A DNA stretch of 64,000 nt, from positions 161,370,000 through 161,433,999 of the forward strand of contig CP092886.1 of the NCBI GenBank assembly GCA_030710605.1. Reading direction: 5' to 3'. Below are positions 33,185 to 44,446 of the stretch, one piece after another. Numbering within the stretch: position 1 is the first letter of the stretch; every line of letters begins with the position of its first letter. The stretch is from Cordylochernes scorpioides. Taxonomy: Eukaryota > Arthropoda > Arachnida > Pseudoscorpiones > Chernetidae. A program made the position numbers and the translations under genes. The notes under the pieces are model-generated. The model was not told the DNA's origin. It saw nothing but the letters and a program-made list of their open reading frames with translations, and ran no database searches.

Positions 33185-33420
33185 ACCCAAAATGGCGGAA
33201 AGTTCTGGTCTGGATATTCTGAGAAAGAAAGGGTGGTGGAATAAAAATAGACATTTGACCCAAACGGGGTCAAGGAGACGCAGTTCAAACATAATGTGTA
33301 CCGTGTCGAGCGCCGATTGGTTCTATTTAAATATAGGGCGGGCCGGCAGCGCATGCGCAGTCAACCCTAAGGATATGATGACAGCCCGTCTAGAAATGGC
33401 TGCGACATTCTGACTTTTGT
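33185..33420. promoter_or_regulatory. CpG-containing promoter-like island
   Basis: Within 235 bp: a YY1-type CAAAATGGCGGAAAG (33187-33201), an inverted CCAAT box (CGATTGGTTC, 33313-33322), TATTTAAATA (33325-33334), GC box GGGCGGG (33336-33342), a perfect NRF-1-type GCGCATGCGC (33349-33358) and a second AAATGGCTGCG (33394-33404). Such clusters mark housekeeping promoters. A 73-codon ATG frame (33192-33413, +; MAESSGLDILRKKGWW) overlaps it and may be chance. The served gene and its direction are not determined. Confidence 0.45.
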
Positions 33421-34109
33421 AGGTGGCGATTTTTTAAATTGACAATGTTCTTGTTAGTCTTATTTTTATTTTCTTCAGCTGGTTTCTCTTTTTTTTTTTT
33501 CGATTGTTGTTTAAACACTATTTAGGTCTCTCTCTCTTTCCTGTTGAAAAAACGCAATAAAAATCTTAATCCCAACTATTAAGATAAATGATGCGTTTCG
33601 ATGGTAGGATAAACAACATTCCCAATCTAAAAATGCCTGACTTATTTTAATTGGATTTTCTATTTCCTTTAAGTTAAGGGCAAGAATATAAGCATTTTGT
33701 TGTAGTAGCATTGCTGTTACTGAAACACGTCACGGGCACGTGGTACACGCCACGGTAATCATGATGGGTGATTAGTGACTGGTTCCATTTACAGGGTATG
33801 TAAGAATATTTTTCATCTTCTCAGCTCTACAAATCAAATACGAGAAGTGATATCGAATTGGCAAGTTGAATTTCATTTTTAAATACAGAATCTAAAAAAA
33901 AAAAATTGTATCGCCATATTATTATTGAAATAATTATTGAAACTAACATGAACATTTTCCAGTAAAGTTTGACCAATTTAATTTTTTACTTATTTTAGTT
34001 CAAAATATTGATGTATATGTATCTAAAGAGACTCCTCTCCATTTATTTATGCATACATTATGTTGATCACCCTGGTATAAAACTTTAATGGGAAAGGTGG
34101 CTCTATAGG

Positions 34110-36785
34110 TACATGAAAATCATCCAAGTCGGCAACAATGCTATCACGGAAATTTCATATATACATAAATGCATTGTTACAATCATCTGTCTGGAATGGT
34201 ATACTCAGAAATAATGATATCCCTAAATGGTCAAGAAATATTTACTGCATGTCTGCAATTATCGGACTGGAATACTCTTGTTGTCCAACAATGCTCTCAC
34301 TGAAATGTCAGGAAGAGTTTACTGCATTGTTGCAACCATCTGACTGGTGTACTCTAGTCCGAAATAACTGTATCACTGATATATTTCCAATAAATAACTA
34401 CATTGTTGCAACCATCTGACTGGTGTACTCTAGTCCGCAATAACTGTATCAATGATATATTTCCAATAAATGACTACATTGTTGCAACCATCTGACTGGT
34501 GTACTCTAGTCCGCAATAACTGTATCACTGATATATTTCCAATAAATGACTACATTGTTGCAACCATCTGACTGGTGTACTCTAGTCCGGAATAACTGTA
34601 TCAATGATATATTTCCAATAAATTACTACATTGTTGCAACCATCTGACTGGTGTACTCTAGTCCGCAAATAACTGTATCAATGATATATTTCAAATAAAT
34701 TACTACATTGTTGCAACCATCTGACTGGTGTACTCTAGTCCGCAATAGCTGTACCAATGATATATTTCCAATAAATGACTACATTGTTGCAACCATCTGA
34801 CTGGTGTACTCTACTCCGCAAATAACTGTATCAATGATATATTTCCAATAAATGACTACATTGTTGCAACCATCTGACTGGTGTACTCTATTCCGCAATA
34901 ACTGTATCAATGATATATTTCCAATAAATGACTACATTGTTGCAACCATCTGACTGGTGTACTCTAGTCCGCAATAGCTGTATCAATGATATATTTCCAA
35001 TAAATGACTACATTGTTGCAACCATCTGACTGGTGTACTCTAGTCCGGAATAACTGTATCAATGATATATTTCCAATAAATGACTACATTGTTGCAACCA
35101 TCTGACTGGTGTACTCTATTCCGCAATAACTGTATCAATGATATATTTCCAATAAATGACTACATTGTTGCAACCATCTGACTGGTGTACTCTAGTCCGG
35201 AATAACTGTATCAATGATATATTTCCAATAAATGACTACATTGTTGCAACCATCTGACTGGTGTACTCTAGTCCGCAATAGCTGTATCAATGATATATTT
35301 CCAATAAATGACTACATTGTTGCAACCATCTGACTGGTGTACTCTAGTCCGCAAATAACTGTATCAATGATATATTTCCAATAAATGACTACATTGTTGC
35401 AACCATCTGATTGGTGTACTCTAGTCCGCAATTGCTGTATCAATGATATATTTCCAATAAATGACTACATTGTTGCAATCATCTGACTGGTGTACTCTAG
35501 TCCGGAATAACTGTATCAATGATATATTTTCAATAAATGACTACATTGTTGCAACCATCTGACTGGTGTACTCTAGTCCTCAATAACTGTATCAATGATA
35601 TATTTCCAATAAATGACTACATTGTTGCAACCATCTGACTGGTGTACTCTAGTCCGCAATAGCTGTATCAATGATATATTTCCAATAAATAACTACATTG
35701 TTGCAACCATCTGACTGGTGTACTCTAGTCCGGAATAACTGTATCAATGATATATTTTCAATAAATGACTACATTGTTGCAACCATCTGACTGGTGTACT
35801 CTAGTCCGCAATAGCTGTATCAATTATATATTTCCAATAAATGACCACATTGTTGCAACCATCTGACTGGTGTACTCTAGTCCGCAATTGCTGTATCAAT
35901 GATATATTTCCAATAAATGACTACATTGTTGCAATCATCTGACTGGTGTACTCTAGTCCGGAATAACTGTATCAATGATATATTTTCAATAAATGACTAC
36001 ATTGTTGCAACCATCTGACTGGTGTACTCTAGTCCTCAATAACTGTATCAATGATATATTTCCAATAAATGACTACATTGTTGCAACCATCTGACTGGTG
36101 TACTCTAGTCCGCAATAGCTGTATCAATGATATATTTCCAATAAATAACTACATTGTTGCAACCATCTGACTGGTGTACTCTAGTCCGGAATAACTGTAT
36201 CAATGATATATTTTCAATAAATGACTACATTGTTGCAACCATCTGACTGGTGTACTCTAGTCCGCAATAGCTGTATCAATTATATATTTCCAATAAATGA
36301 CCACATTGTTGCAACCATCTGACTGGTGTACTCTAGTCCGCAATAGCTGTATCAATGATATATTTCCAATAAATGACTACATTGTTGCAACCATCTGACT
36401 GGTGTACTCTAGTCCGGAATAACTGTATCAATGATATATTTCCAATAAATGACTACATTGTTGCAATCATCTGACTGGTGTACTCTAGTCCGCAATTGCT
36501 GTATCAATGATATATTTCCAATAAATGACTACATTGTTGCAACCATCTGACTGGTGTACTCTAGTCCGCAATAACTGTATCACTGATATATTTCCAATAA
36601 ATGACTACATTGTTGCAACCATCTGATTGGTGTACTCTAGTCCGCAATTGCTGTATCAATGATATATTTCCAATAAATGACTACATTGTTGCAACCATCT
36701 GACTGGTGTACTCTAGTCCGCAATAACTGTATCACTGATATATTTCCAATAAATGACTACATTGTTGCAATCATATGATAGGAAT
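34110..36785 (+). repeat. 76-bp minisatellite array
   Basis: About 35 copies of a 76- or 77-bp unit: CTGTATCAATGATATATTTC, CAATAAATGACTACATTGTT, GCAACCATCTGACTGGTGTA, CTCTAGTCCGC. The first three units (34110-34340) and the last (36770-36830) are divergent while the core is homogeneous, the pattern of unequal exchange. Confidence 0.95.
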
Positions 36786-36829
36786 ATACATGCCGGCAGC
36801 AATGGAATGTCAGGTATCTATTAGTGCTT

Positions 36830-37580
36830 TGTTTCAATAATCAGACTGCTTGCGCAATATGACGACTGACCCTTTTACTCCTAGACAAATTTTTGACAAT
36901 TAACACAATTTTAATTTCATTACATATCAATACATGCAAAAGTGCACAGTCTGCAATATTATTTTAACATAATATCTAGATGTACACTATGTACAATGAA
37001 TATGGCGCCTCTGCCACCGCTGAAGAGTTTGGTGGAGAATCGTCAGCAGGTTTCCAGCGACACTACGCATTTCGCGATCTACTTTTACTATATATTATAT
37101 TATTATTAAATATTATGTATTAAAAATATTTTCAAATTTCAAGTAGATGTCTCTCAGAAACATTGCGTGATATAAAGGAACTAATGGTATATTTGGAACC
37201 AGCACAAAAGGTTACAACAAGATTAAATCCTTTTTCTTTTGGACAAAGAAATAAATTATTTGGTTAATCATGGTTTAAACAAATATATGTCCAAATAACA
37301 TTGTTTGCATTTATTACTGTGTTTATCCCTATACAAAAAAAAAGGTTGTCTCTCAAAAATCATGGGTGATGGAGAATTTCTTATTATATTTTGAGTTCTG
37401 CATGAAAGGTTACATTATAAACACCATCAAGTTTTCCTGGGGAAAATACTGTTGACCAGTGTAATATATGTCGAAGCACCTCTACCTTTAAATGAATAAT
37501 ATATATGAAAAATCTCTAATAAAATAAAACAAAGCCTTTAGTCAGGGAGAAAAATCTTTGTTAATCTGATTAATCTTAAG
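36830..37580. other. unassigned stretch
   Basis: AT-rich; a slightly GC-richer patch at 37000-37075 (ATGGCGCCTCTGCCACCG) has no open frame worth calling. Confidence 0.4.
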
Positions 37581-37586
37581 TCTCAC

Positions 37587-37662
37587 CTGGTGGAGATTTA
37601 GGTAGTTTTTTGTCAGCTTCTGTTCCTAATCTACTAAGTTTTGGTTTCTTATGGCCCATCAT
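37587..37662 (-). CDS. candidate first coding exon, unknown protein
   Basis: The minus strand reads two ATGs (MMGHKKPKLSRLG ... KLPKSPP, 25 codons plus one base) and then a donor CAG|GTGAGA. The frame is lysine-rich and stays open upstream (WFSKVYTRRP), so an internal exon is also possible. About 320 bp upstream, 37981-38000 reads AAGATGGCGACGGC on the minus strand, a YY1-type promoter motif in a GC-richer region. I do not recognise the protein and cannot see the next exon. Confidence 0.3.
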
Positions 37663-37819
37663 TGGTCGTCGTGTATAGACCTTGGAAAACCAACGACCTT
37701 CTCGCAAGAGGGATAGTAGAATAAAGAAACTGGGATTTCTAATTTTTTTTTAAGTTGTAAATCCGAGTGATAAAAAGGAGATAAATCCATTACAATTCTA
37801 TTTACATGAAAAAGGCAAA

Positions 37820-38010
37820 TAGGGGAAGATTGGCGCGGAGCATCAATTAGCGGATCACTCGATGCTAATGTGTTTGATATTCCCCGTGCGGTTTACTCAG
37901 ATTTACCTGCTAACTCCAACTTCAGCACGATTAGTGTAGAGGAGCGCAATACGTGGAGGAGAACAGACTGGCGAGATTAACTGCCGTCGCCATCTTATAG
38001 ACGGGGAGGG
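37820..38010 (-). promoter_or_regulatory. GC-richer promoter-like segment
   Basis: Less AT-rich than its surroundings, with GGCGCGGAGC, several CpGs and a minus-strand YY1-type AAGATGGCGACGG at 37983-37996. It lies upstream of the candidate exon at 37662. Confidence 0.25.
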
Positions 38011-38149
38011 ATTGAGGAAAGCAAACAATGGGGGATTGCTTAGATCGTCGTCTTTGTTTTAAAATACTTTCATGCTTAGGAACTAAAATAATTCAGAAAA
38101 AAGAAATAATAAATTATTGATTTTTTATATTTTATTCACAATGTCCTCT

Positions 38150-38488
38150 CTAACACAAATTCCGTATAAATTTCCATATTTGGTCCGCTGAAGTAAATCT
38201 CAGATCAGCTATGTGTCGACACTTGTTGCGTGTAAGGAAGGCAGGTGACGGCAAAGGTCTTTCCACTGATCTCATACGTAAGTTATTGGCTGGAGATTTG
38301 ATGTTATACAGATCTTTAGGATCGAGCACAAGGCGTTTGTGTGCAAAGACCAGCTTTTTAGGTCTTTGAGGAACAGCATGTACCACACTGATGAGGGCTA
38401 ACAGCCTGGAACCTGTACGTGAGGTTAACCCTTTTTGAATAATAAAGAAATGGTATTTGGAGCCAATTTTAGAATGATCAAAAATCAA
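38150..38488 (-). other. open frame of coding-like composition, unassigned
   Basis: 112 codons with few low-complexity stretches (LLALISVVHAVPQRPKKL; SVERPLPSPAFLTRNK), higher GC than its neighbours, no start context and no family I recognise. It may be a mobile element remnant or part of the gene suggested at 37587. Confidence 0.3.
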
Positions 38489-38984
38489 TAATTAGTTTAT
38501 ATTTATTCCGACAGATGAGGCAAGTCATTATCAACTTTTATATTACTCTTATTTTATAAAAAATAGCTCCTTTCAACTTGTTCTAAAGTGGTCCCAAAAC
38601 TAATAAAGCTAAAAGCAGATAAAACCAGAAGAACAAGCAGGAAATGATGTTATGAGAAAAGAGTAAGTGATAAAACGCTTAGATTCTAAAAATGTACTTT
38701 AGCAACCTAAACAAATCGTCCCAAGTACTGAGGGAAAAAAAGAGGGTTCTATAAATCCATCTCCTCTCTGGGAAGTTCAACTGCTGACGTAGAGGAGTCG
38801 CTTCCTCTCCCTCCAATTTATGGGGAGGGTGGCAGTAAATGAGGCGTGCGGCACCTTTATTGTTTGTTTGGAAGACGCCTGGCTTGTCGCTGGAATCTTA
38901 TAAAAGAAGCGCGGTTAGAATTCTAATTAATATAAAGCAGTAACGCGCCATTTATATATAACAAATGAAAACACTAAGACGCGA

Positions 38985-39165
38985 ATGTTTCTTTTCACAT
39001 ATAAATCAAACTTCTACTATCCTTACTGCGATGAAAAAATATTTGGAGGGCTTGGCTCATTAATAGTGAACCCTCCCAGCGGTTTCGCCAATTTAATCTA
39101 CCAGACCTCTTCTTTAGAGCTCTAATACTGTACTAGATCATTCTGTTTTTATATGCTACACTGAA
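38985..39165. repeat. dispersed repeat R3
   Basis: GCGAATGTTTCTTTTCAC, GAACCCTCCCAGCGGTTTCG and CCAATTTAATCTACCAGACC match 56462-56640 and, in part, 53220-53400. GACTATGGACATAAGCTT-like sequence that follows recurs at 60610. Confidence 0.65.
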
Positions 39166-39352
39166 GGATAGAATCTTAGAAATGGTATTTAAGCAAGCTA
39201 TGGACATAAGCTTTTAGGACACACAGTTGAATTACATTTAAATATACAAGTACACATACAAAATACATATACATATATATATGTAAATACCTATATATGT
39301 AATATATGTATATAGAATTGTATATATACATACTTGTATATATATATATATA

Positions 39353-39698
39353 TGATATATTTTGTATATAGTAAACCATGATTCAATTCCATATTGAACA
39401 CACAATTGTTTTTAATGTACTAGTTTTTGTTTAATCTTTTATTTTTGTCTGAATTGTTTCACAAATTGCCAAATACATTTTTTAAACATGTAAATTCCAT
39501 GTTAAAAAAAGAAAAGCTGAATGATATGTAAATTTACTAAAGTTTTTTTTTAAATAATATAAATTGGACGGCCAGTGGTTGTCCAGTGTGTGTGGCCTCG
39601 CGCTGATTGCATATAATAAAGAAGAAGGAAAAAGGCCTAACGACTGCTTAATTGTCATTTCCAAATATTGAAACTTTGGAAAAATTTACAATACGACA
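39353..39698 (+). repeat. 5' LTR of the deleted element
   Basis: TGATATATTTTGTATATAG ... ACAATACGACA, with AATAAAGAAGAAGG-like polyadenylation context near 39615. Confidence 0.85.
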
Positions 39699-39751
39699 AA
39701 TAGTCGACAGGATTCGAACTTGTTCGCGGAAATTTTACTTAATCTCAAGGC

Positions 39752-40569
39752 ATGGGAAAGAGGAAGGCAAGCCCCAAAAATATTTCATTTATTAATAAAA
39801 CTGATCTCAAAGAAAATTCGAATATGGAATATTGCCCCAAAGATTTGATACCAAGCTTTAACCCTGAAGAAGGGCTTAAATACTCACAATGGCTGAAGGT
39901 TTTCAACCAACAGATCAAGCTCCGGAATTTCAAACAGGAAAAAGGCATAAAACACGTTATGACATCCCCTTCTCATCCACAATGTAATGGGCTGGTAGAA
40001 AGGGCTAATGCCACTATCATTTCGAAGTTAAGACTCCACCATCAACAAAATCCCAGAATTCCATGGCACAAGCTATTACAAAAAGCATTAGAAGAATATA
40101 GGAATACTCCCCATTCAATAACTACAATTCCTCCCGTTTATTTACTTTTCGGCATTGATCCATTTTATACCAGTGACCTAACAATAGCCTATCCCCCCAT
40201 AGAAGAAGCTAGGAAAACCGCCAATGATAATACAAAAAACTACATCTTAAATTAGTCAAAAGATATAATGAATCCCATAAAACGCCCAATTTAAAAATAG
40301 GAGATAAGGTACTGTATAAGATCCCTTACCAATCAGGCCAAGGTAAACTTATGCCAGCTTTTTACCCAGAACCTTATACGATAATTGCCATACCTTCCCC
40401 CCAAACAATAGAAATAGATAAGCCATGTCAACCCGAAAATAAACGTACAACAATAGTTAATATTTCTAAAATAAGACTCTGGGAACCAGTATTTGAAGAT
40501 ACCGAGGAAAACCTAAAAACAATTTTTCCATTTCAAGAAGAGGACCTGGAACAATGCTTGGGCACTTAG
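39752..40569 (+). pseudogene. gag N-terminus fused to integrase C-terminus, frameshifted
   Basis: The frame starts at ATG 39752. About the first 65 residues are Gag-like (SFNPEEGLKYSQWLKVFNQQ) and join directly to the end of an integrase core (SPSHPQCNGLVERANATI, the region of the third catalytic residue E, then a LLFG block). Protease, reverse transcriptase and the two catalytic D residues are gone. The frame breaks at about 40245-40255 and resumes in another phase (LKIGDKVLYK) to 40569, with the integrase C-terminal domain. Dead copy. Confidence 0.85.
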
Positions 40570-40990
40570 CTTAACAGGCAAGTTTTTCCACTACTAACCC
40601 TAAATTTTGCATAATTCCATTCAGCAATAAAAGTTGCTATTGAATGGGATTATACCTATGTGTATGAGGGTATGTAAACATGTAGTGCTTGATATTCAGA
40701 ATTTTTTTCCCCAGTTGACTGCATTATGTTAGTTAAGTTTTTGGGCACCTTTTCTGTGATCCCAACTAACAGAACTTTGGTCATCCTAACACATCTAACA
40801 TCTTTTCTTGTATATAAAATTATTGTATGCATAGTTTTTTTTCTCTCTTTTTTCTTTGTTGTTCAAAATATATATTGTCCTTTACCGTCCTTCCCCTCCC
40901 AGCCACCATTGTAAAAAAAAAGGAAAAAAAAAAGAAGGGAAGTTTTTTTTTTTTGTTGTATTATTTTTTTTTTCTCTTCGTGGGGGGTAG

Positions 40991-41340
40991 TGATATATTT
41001 TGTATATAGTAAACCATGATTCAATTCCATATTGAACACACAATTGTTTTTAATGTACTAGTTTTTGTTTAATCTTTTATTTTTGTCTGAATTGTTTCAC
41101 AAATTGCCAAATACATTTTTTAAACATGTAAATTCCATGTTAAAAAAAGAAAAGCTGAATGATATGTAAATTTACTAAAGTTTTTTTTTTTTTAAATAAT
41201 ATAAATTGGATGGCCAGTGGTTGTCCAGTGTGTGTGGCCTCGCGCTGATTGCATATAATAAAGAAGAAGGAAAAAGGCCTAACGACTGCTTAATTGTCAT
41301 TTCCAGATATTGAAACTTTGGAAAAATTTACAATACGACA
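40991..41340 (+). repeat. 3' LTR of the deleted element
   Basis: Nearly the same as 39353-39698; a few extra T residues at about 41180 and AGATATTG for AAATATTG. Confidence 0.85.
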
Positions 41341-41348
41341 TATATATA

Positions 41349-41465
41349 ATTAAAAAGGCATATATTGGATCAAAATATCATTTATTTTACCAATATTGGC
41401 GTTCAGCCAACTGAAATATTGGTAAAATAAATGATATTTTGATCCAATATATGCCTTTTTAATTA
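41349..41465. mobile_element. M3 hairpin element
   Basis: Almost perfect palindrome: ATTAAAAAGGCATATATTGG ... CCAATATATGCCTTTTTAAT, with CAATATTGGCGTTCAGCC at the centre. Confidence 0.85.
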
Positions 41466-41830
41466 AAGATTTATTTATGGATTGCTCTATTTTCAAAATA
41501 TATGTATATAGAATTGTAAATATACATACTATACTAATAACTAATTTTAATTAGTTTGTTGAATATCTTGTTTGTCTGGCGTATTTAACTATATAGTGTA
41601 GAAGGAAATTGTTGTAACAGAATATATTTGGACGCTACTTGTCATTATACTCTTAGTTAGAAACCACAATATTTACTCAACTTCAATTACTGTTTGAGTT
41701 CAATAAATAATCAGAATGTATTAAAAAGCAACTACACATTATTTCTATCAACTCACAACAAAAATTTTAATAGCAGTTTATTCCTGCCTTCTGTATATCA
41801 ATCAAGTTGTTTTAACATAGCCATGTATCT

Positions 41831-42040
41831 TTAATTAAAAAGGCATATATTGGATAAGAAAATAATTTATTTATCAATATTTCAGTAGCTGAACGTCAAC
41901 CTTTTTCAAGGTAGAACAACATATGTTTTTGTTGTTGACATAAATATGTTATACATTGAAAAATGTTGGCGTTCAGCCGAGTGAAATCTTGGTAAATAAA
42001 TAAATTATTATCTGATCCAATATATGCCTTTTTAATTAAA
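41831..42040. mobile_element. M3 foldback element, longer form
   Basis: Same ends as 41349-41465, with GCTGAACGTCAACCTTTTTC and its near-complement inside. Confidence 0.8.
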
Positions 42041-42076
42041 TATCTTTTTGAAAATAGAGCAACCCATATTTAAATA

Positions 42077-42337
42077 ATTAGATAATAAAACGATATATAT
42101 TGGATTTAATAAAGGATTTATTTGCCAATATTTCGGTTGGCTAAACGCCAAACCTTTATCAAGGCATTACATATTTGTATAAACAACTCAGCGACGCATA
42201 GTGTTATAATACATAGTATAGCACTGAGTTTTTTTATACAAATATGTAATGCCTTGATAAAGGTTTGGCGTTCAGCCAACCGAAATATTGGCAAATAAAT
42301 CTTTTAATAAATCCAATATATGCCTTTTTAATTAGAT
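42077..42337. mobile_element. M3 foldback element, longest form
   Basis: The arms include GATATATATTGGATTTAAT, GGTTGGCTAAACGCCAAACC and TTTATCAAGGCATTACATAT with complements on the right. GGCGTTCAGCCAACCGAAAT near 42270 is typical of the family. Confidence 0.8.
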
Positions 42338-42339
42338 AT

Positions 42340-43229
42340 CTATTTATGGATTTCTCTATTTTCAAATTAGCCATATATCTAGAATGCTTGTATATTTAGA
42401 TTGGTCTATTCCTTTCTTTATATATTGATGGTGATTATGGGTGTGATGATAATAACGAAGTGACAAGTTGTCCCCCTCCCCAACCCCCATATTTCAATGC
42501 TTGTAATGAGTTTATAATGATTTATGTGTAATATATTGCCGCAGGATATATTGTCAACAGCCTGTCAACTGATGAGCCAGGCCGTCCCATTATTTTATCA
42601 TTGCAGTAAAGGTAGTAAACGTTGTTTTAGTTATTGTTGTCGTGTCCAATGAATAGCCTCAGATGTCTCCATGCATCTCCATCACAGCAGCAGCAATATC
42701 CACTATCTTGGGTGTGTAAAGCTGCTGCTCTGGGTCTAATTAAATTTTCTGCAAGGCTGCGGCCATTGCTGTGTATGAAAATATGTGGGTAGGTGTTAGT
42801 TCCACACCAGGACAGTTTTTACACGTCCTTTAGGTTCTTGTGCCATCTGGATGTATTGTCATTCGTTTATAGTGTTTTGTTCTAAGTGTTGTTATAGTTT
42901 TTGTCAGTTTTCTCTCAGGGTTATTTCACATATTTGATCTTTTCTTATTTTTCGTTTAATTCTAGTTCAAAAGTATCATACGCATCAAAAATAGTTTATA
43001 TTTATTATAAATTGTGTCATTTCTATGAAAAGGGCATAACCTTTTTAGATCAAGAAAGAGAGTCACTAGAAAATATTGAGTCATCTTTTAAATTCTAATC
43101 ATTTACAGGCAAATTGAAGTGGAAAAATTAGGGCGTTAGGTTTCGGCATGAATTAGTAACAATATAGTTCAGACATCTGCCATGCTAAATATCTCCCCCT
43201 TTTAATCCTCTATTACAAAAAATATCGAT
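42340..43229. other. unassigned stretch
   Basis: Moderate base composition with no strong open frame. A CAGCAGCAGCAATATCC stretch near 42690 and GCTGCTGCTCTGGG near 42722 are the only short repeats. Confidence 0.4.
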
Positions 43230-43335
43230 CAAAAGACTCGCACTCTATAGTTCCAGACGACCAATCACAGAGCATCCAACAATGAAGGGAGGAGGACGTC
43301 GCATTGTACCGGCCGGACGTTGAGGTGAGTAGACC
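43230..43335 (+). promoter_or_regulatory. possible promoter and non-coding first exon
   Basis: A consensus CCAAT box (GACCAATCACAG at 43258) is followed by CpG-bearing sequence (GGACGTCGC, CCGGCCGGACG) and a donor-like TTGAG|GTGAGT at about 43324. A 13-codon ATG frame ends in TGA just before the donor, so any exon here is probably untranslated. Confidence 0.25.
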
Positions 43336-43818
43336 AATATCTACCTCTTTGAGAATATTGTAAACTCTAAGTAAAATTCTAACACAATATTGTATCAATT
43401 CGATACAATATTGTCGCACCGTCATGGGAGATGAGCTTCATGTCCATATTAGATTAGTCCATATCAAGATTATAAGTGTCACCAGAACAATTAATCATAA
43501 AACAAATTTTGGCAGATATCAAAAACAAACTGAAGTATTTATTATGAAAAAGGCATCTCCTTTTTTTATCGTGCAACTGAAAGTTTCTGATGGCTTGCGC
43601 CATTTATCGGAATAAATATCAACTATTCTCGTTGATTTTTAATTATTCCAGAATTGGCCAAATACCTATTCTTGATTAATGAAGAAAAGTTAACCACGGA
43701 TTTTGTTTTTTTTTACCTTATCCCAGTACAATATCGCATTTGTACTATTTTTTCACATGAAGTATTTATGTAAAGTAAATATTTATCTGATTTAAAAATC
43801 TCCTAAATATAGATTACA

Positions 43819-43975
43819 ATAATACAACAGGTTTCTGCAGATGAGTCATTTTTATTAAAATAATCTAAAGCTTTCGGGGGCTTATTATTATTCGTTTTAT
43901 GCACTCCTGTAGAAGGGCAGGGCTTGAGATTATATTCATAAAAGAGATTTATCTCCAGAAACCTGTTGTATTATC
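43819..43975. mobile_element. foldback element M6
   Basis: TIRs ATAATACAACAGGTTTCTG and CAGAAACCTGTTGTATTAT, with CTTTCGGGGGCTTATTAT and CTCCTGTAGAAGGGCAGG inside. Confidence 0.85.
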
Positions 43976-44272
43976 ATAGAGTATATATTTACAAATGAAG
44001 TGCTGATGTAACGTGGCTGATGATGATTGGCTGAGTAGGCAACCACAGAATATTACGTGACAATATGCATTCATATAATGATAACGCAACGGCGCCCTTT
44101 CGGAGCTCAAAAATCATCCATTTTGGTTAGCAGCCCCGTAAATAAAGATATTTCCTCAAAAGCGCCCCATCTGTATTCAGAATTAGAACGTATTTAAAGA
44201 GTTTTGCTTGATAAATCAATTTTCTATTTCTTTTACTGCAATGAAAAATAATATTATTACATATGGACAGAA

Positions 44273-44446
44273 TGCGAGAAAATTTATGATGGAGAGACCG
44301 GCCGTAATTTAGAGACCAGAATTAAGGAACACCAACATGGTTTAATGAGGACGTTAAACAAAATTGGGGAACGTGCATTATATACAGGACATAGGCCAGA
44401 TTGGAATTATATTGAGATATTTTACATGAATATAAAATTTAAATAG
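44273..44446 (+). pseudogene. Penelope-like GIY-YIG endonuclease fragment
   Basis: The frame reads IYDGETGRNLETRIKEHQHG and later YTGHRPDWNYIEI, matching the (Y-x-G)-E-T-x-R-x-L-x-x-R-x-x-E-H core and downstream H-x-x-D/W region of Penelope-like endonucleases. The usual Y-(I/V)-G is Y-D-G here. The frame stops at 44446 and no reverse transcriptase is near. Truncated copy. Confidence 0.65.

Larger units (their letters stand above)
39353..41340 (+). mobile_element. internally deleted LTR retrotransposon (gag-integrase remnant)
   Basis: LTRs at 39353-39698 and 40991-41340 begin TG and end CA and differ mainly in a T-run and two or three bases, so the insertion is recent. Both flanks are TATATA-type, as in gypsy/17.6-like elements. 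The leader TAGTCGACAGGATTCGAACTT matches the complement of a tRNA-Ser 3' region. Only the start of gag and the end of pol remain; a G-rich tract (GTGGGGGGTAG) precedes the 3' LTR. Confidence 0.85.

Noticed and set aside
42240..42290. Hammerhead ribozyme in the M3 element (CTTGATAAAGG...CCAACCGAAAT)
   Set aside because: The stem and CGAAA part fit, but the CUGANGA box is not present, so I do not call it.
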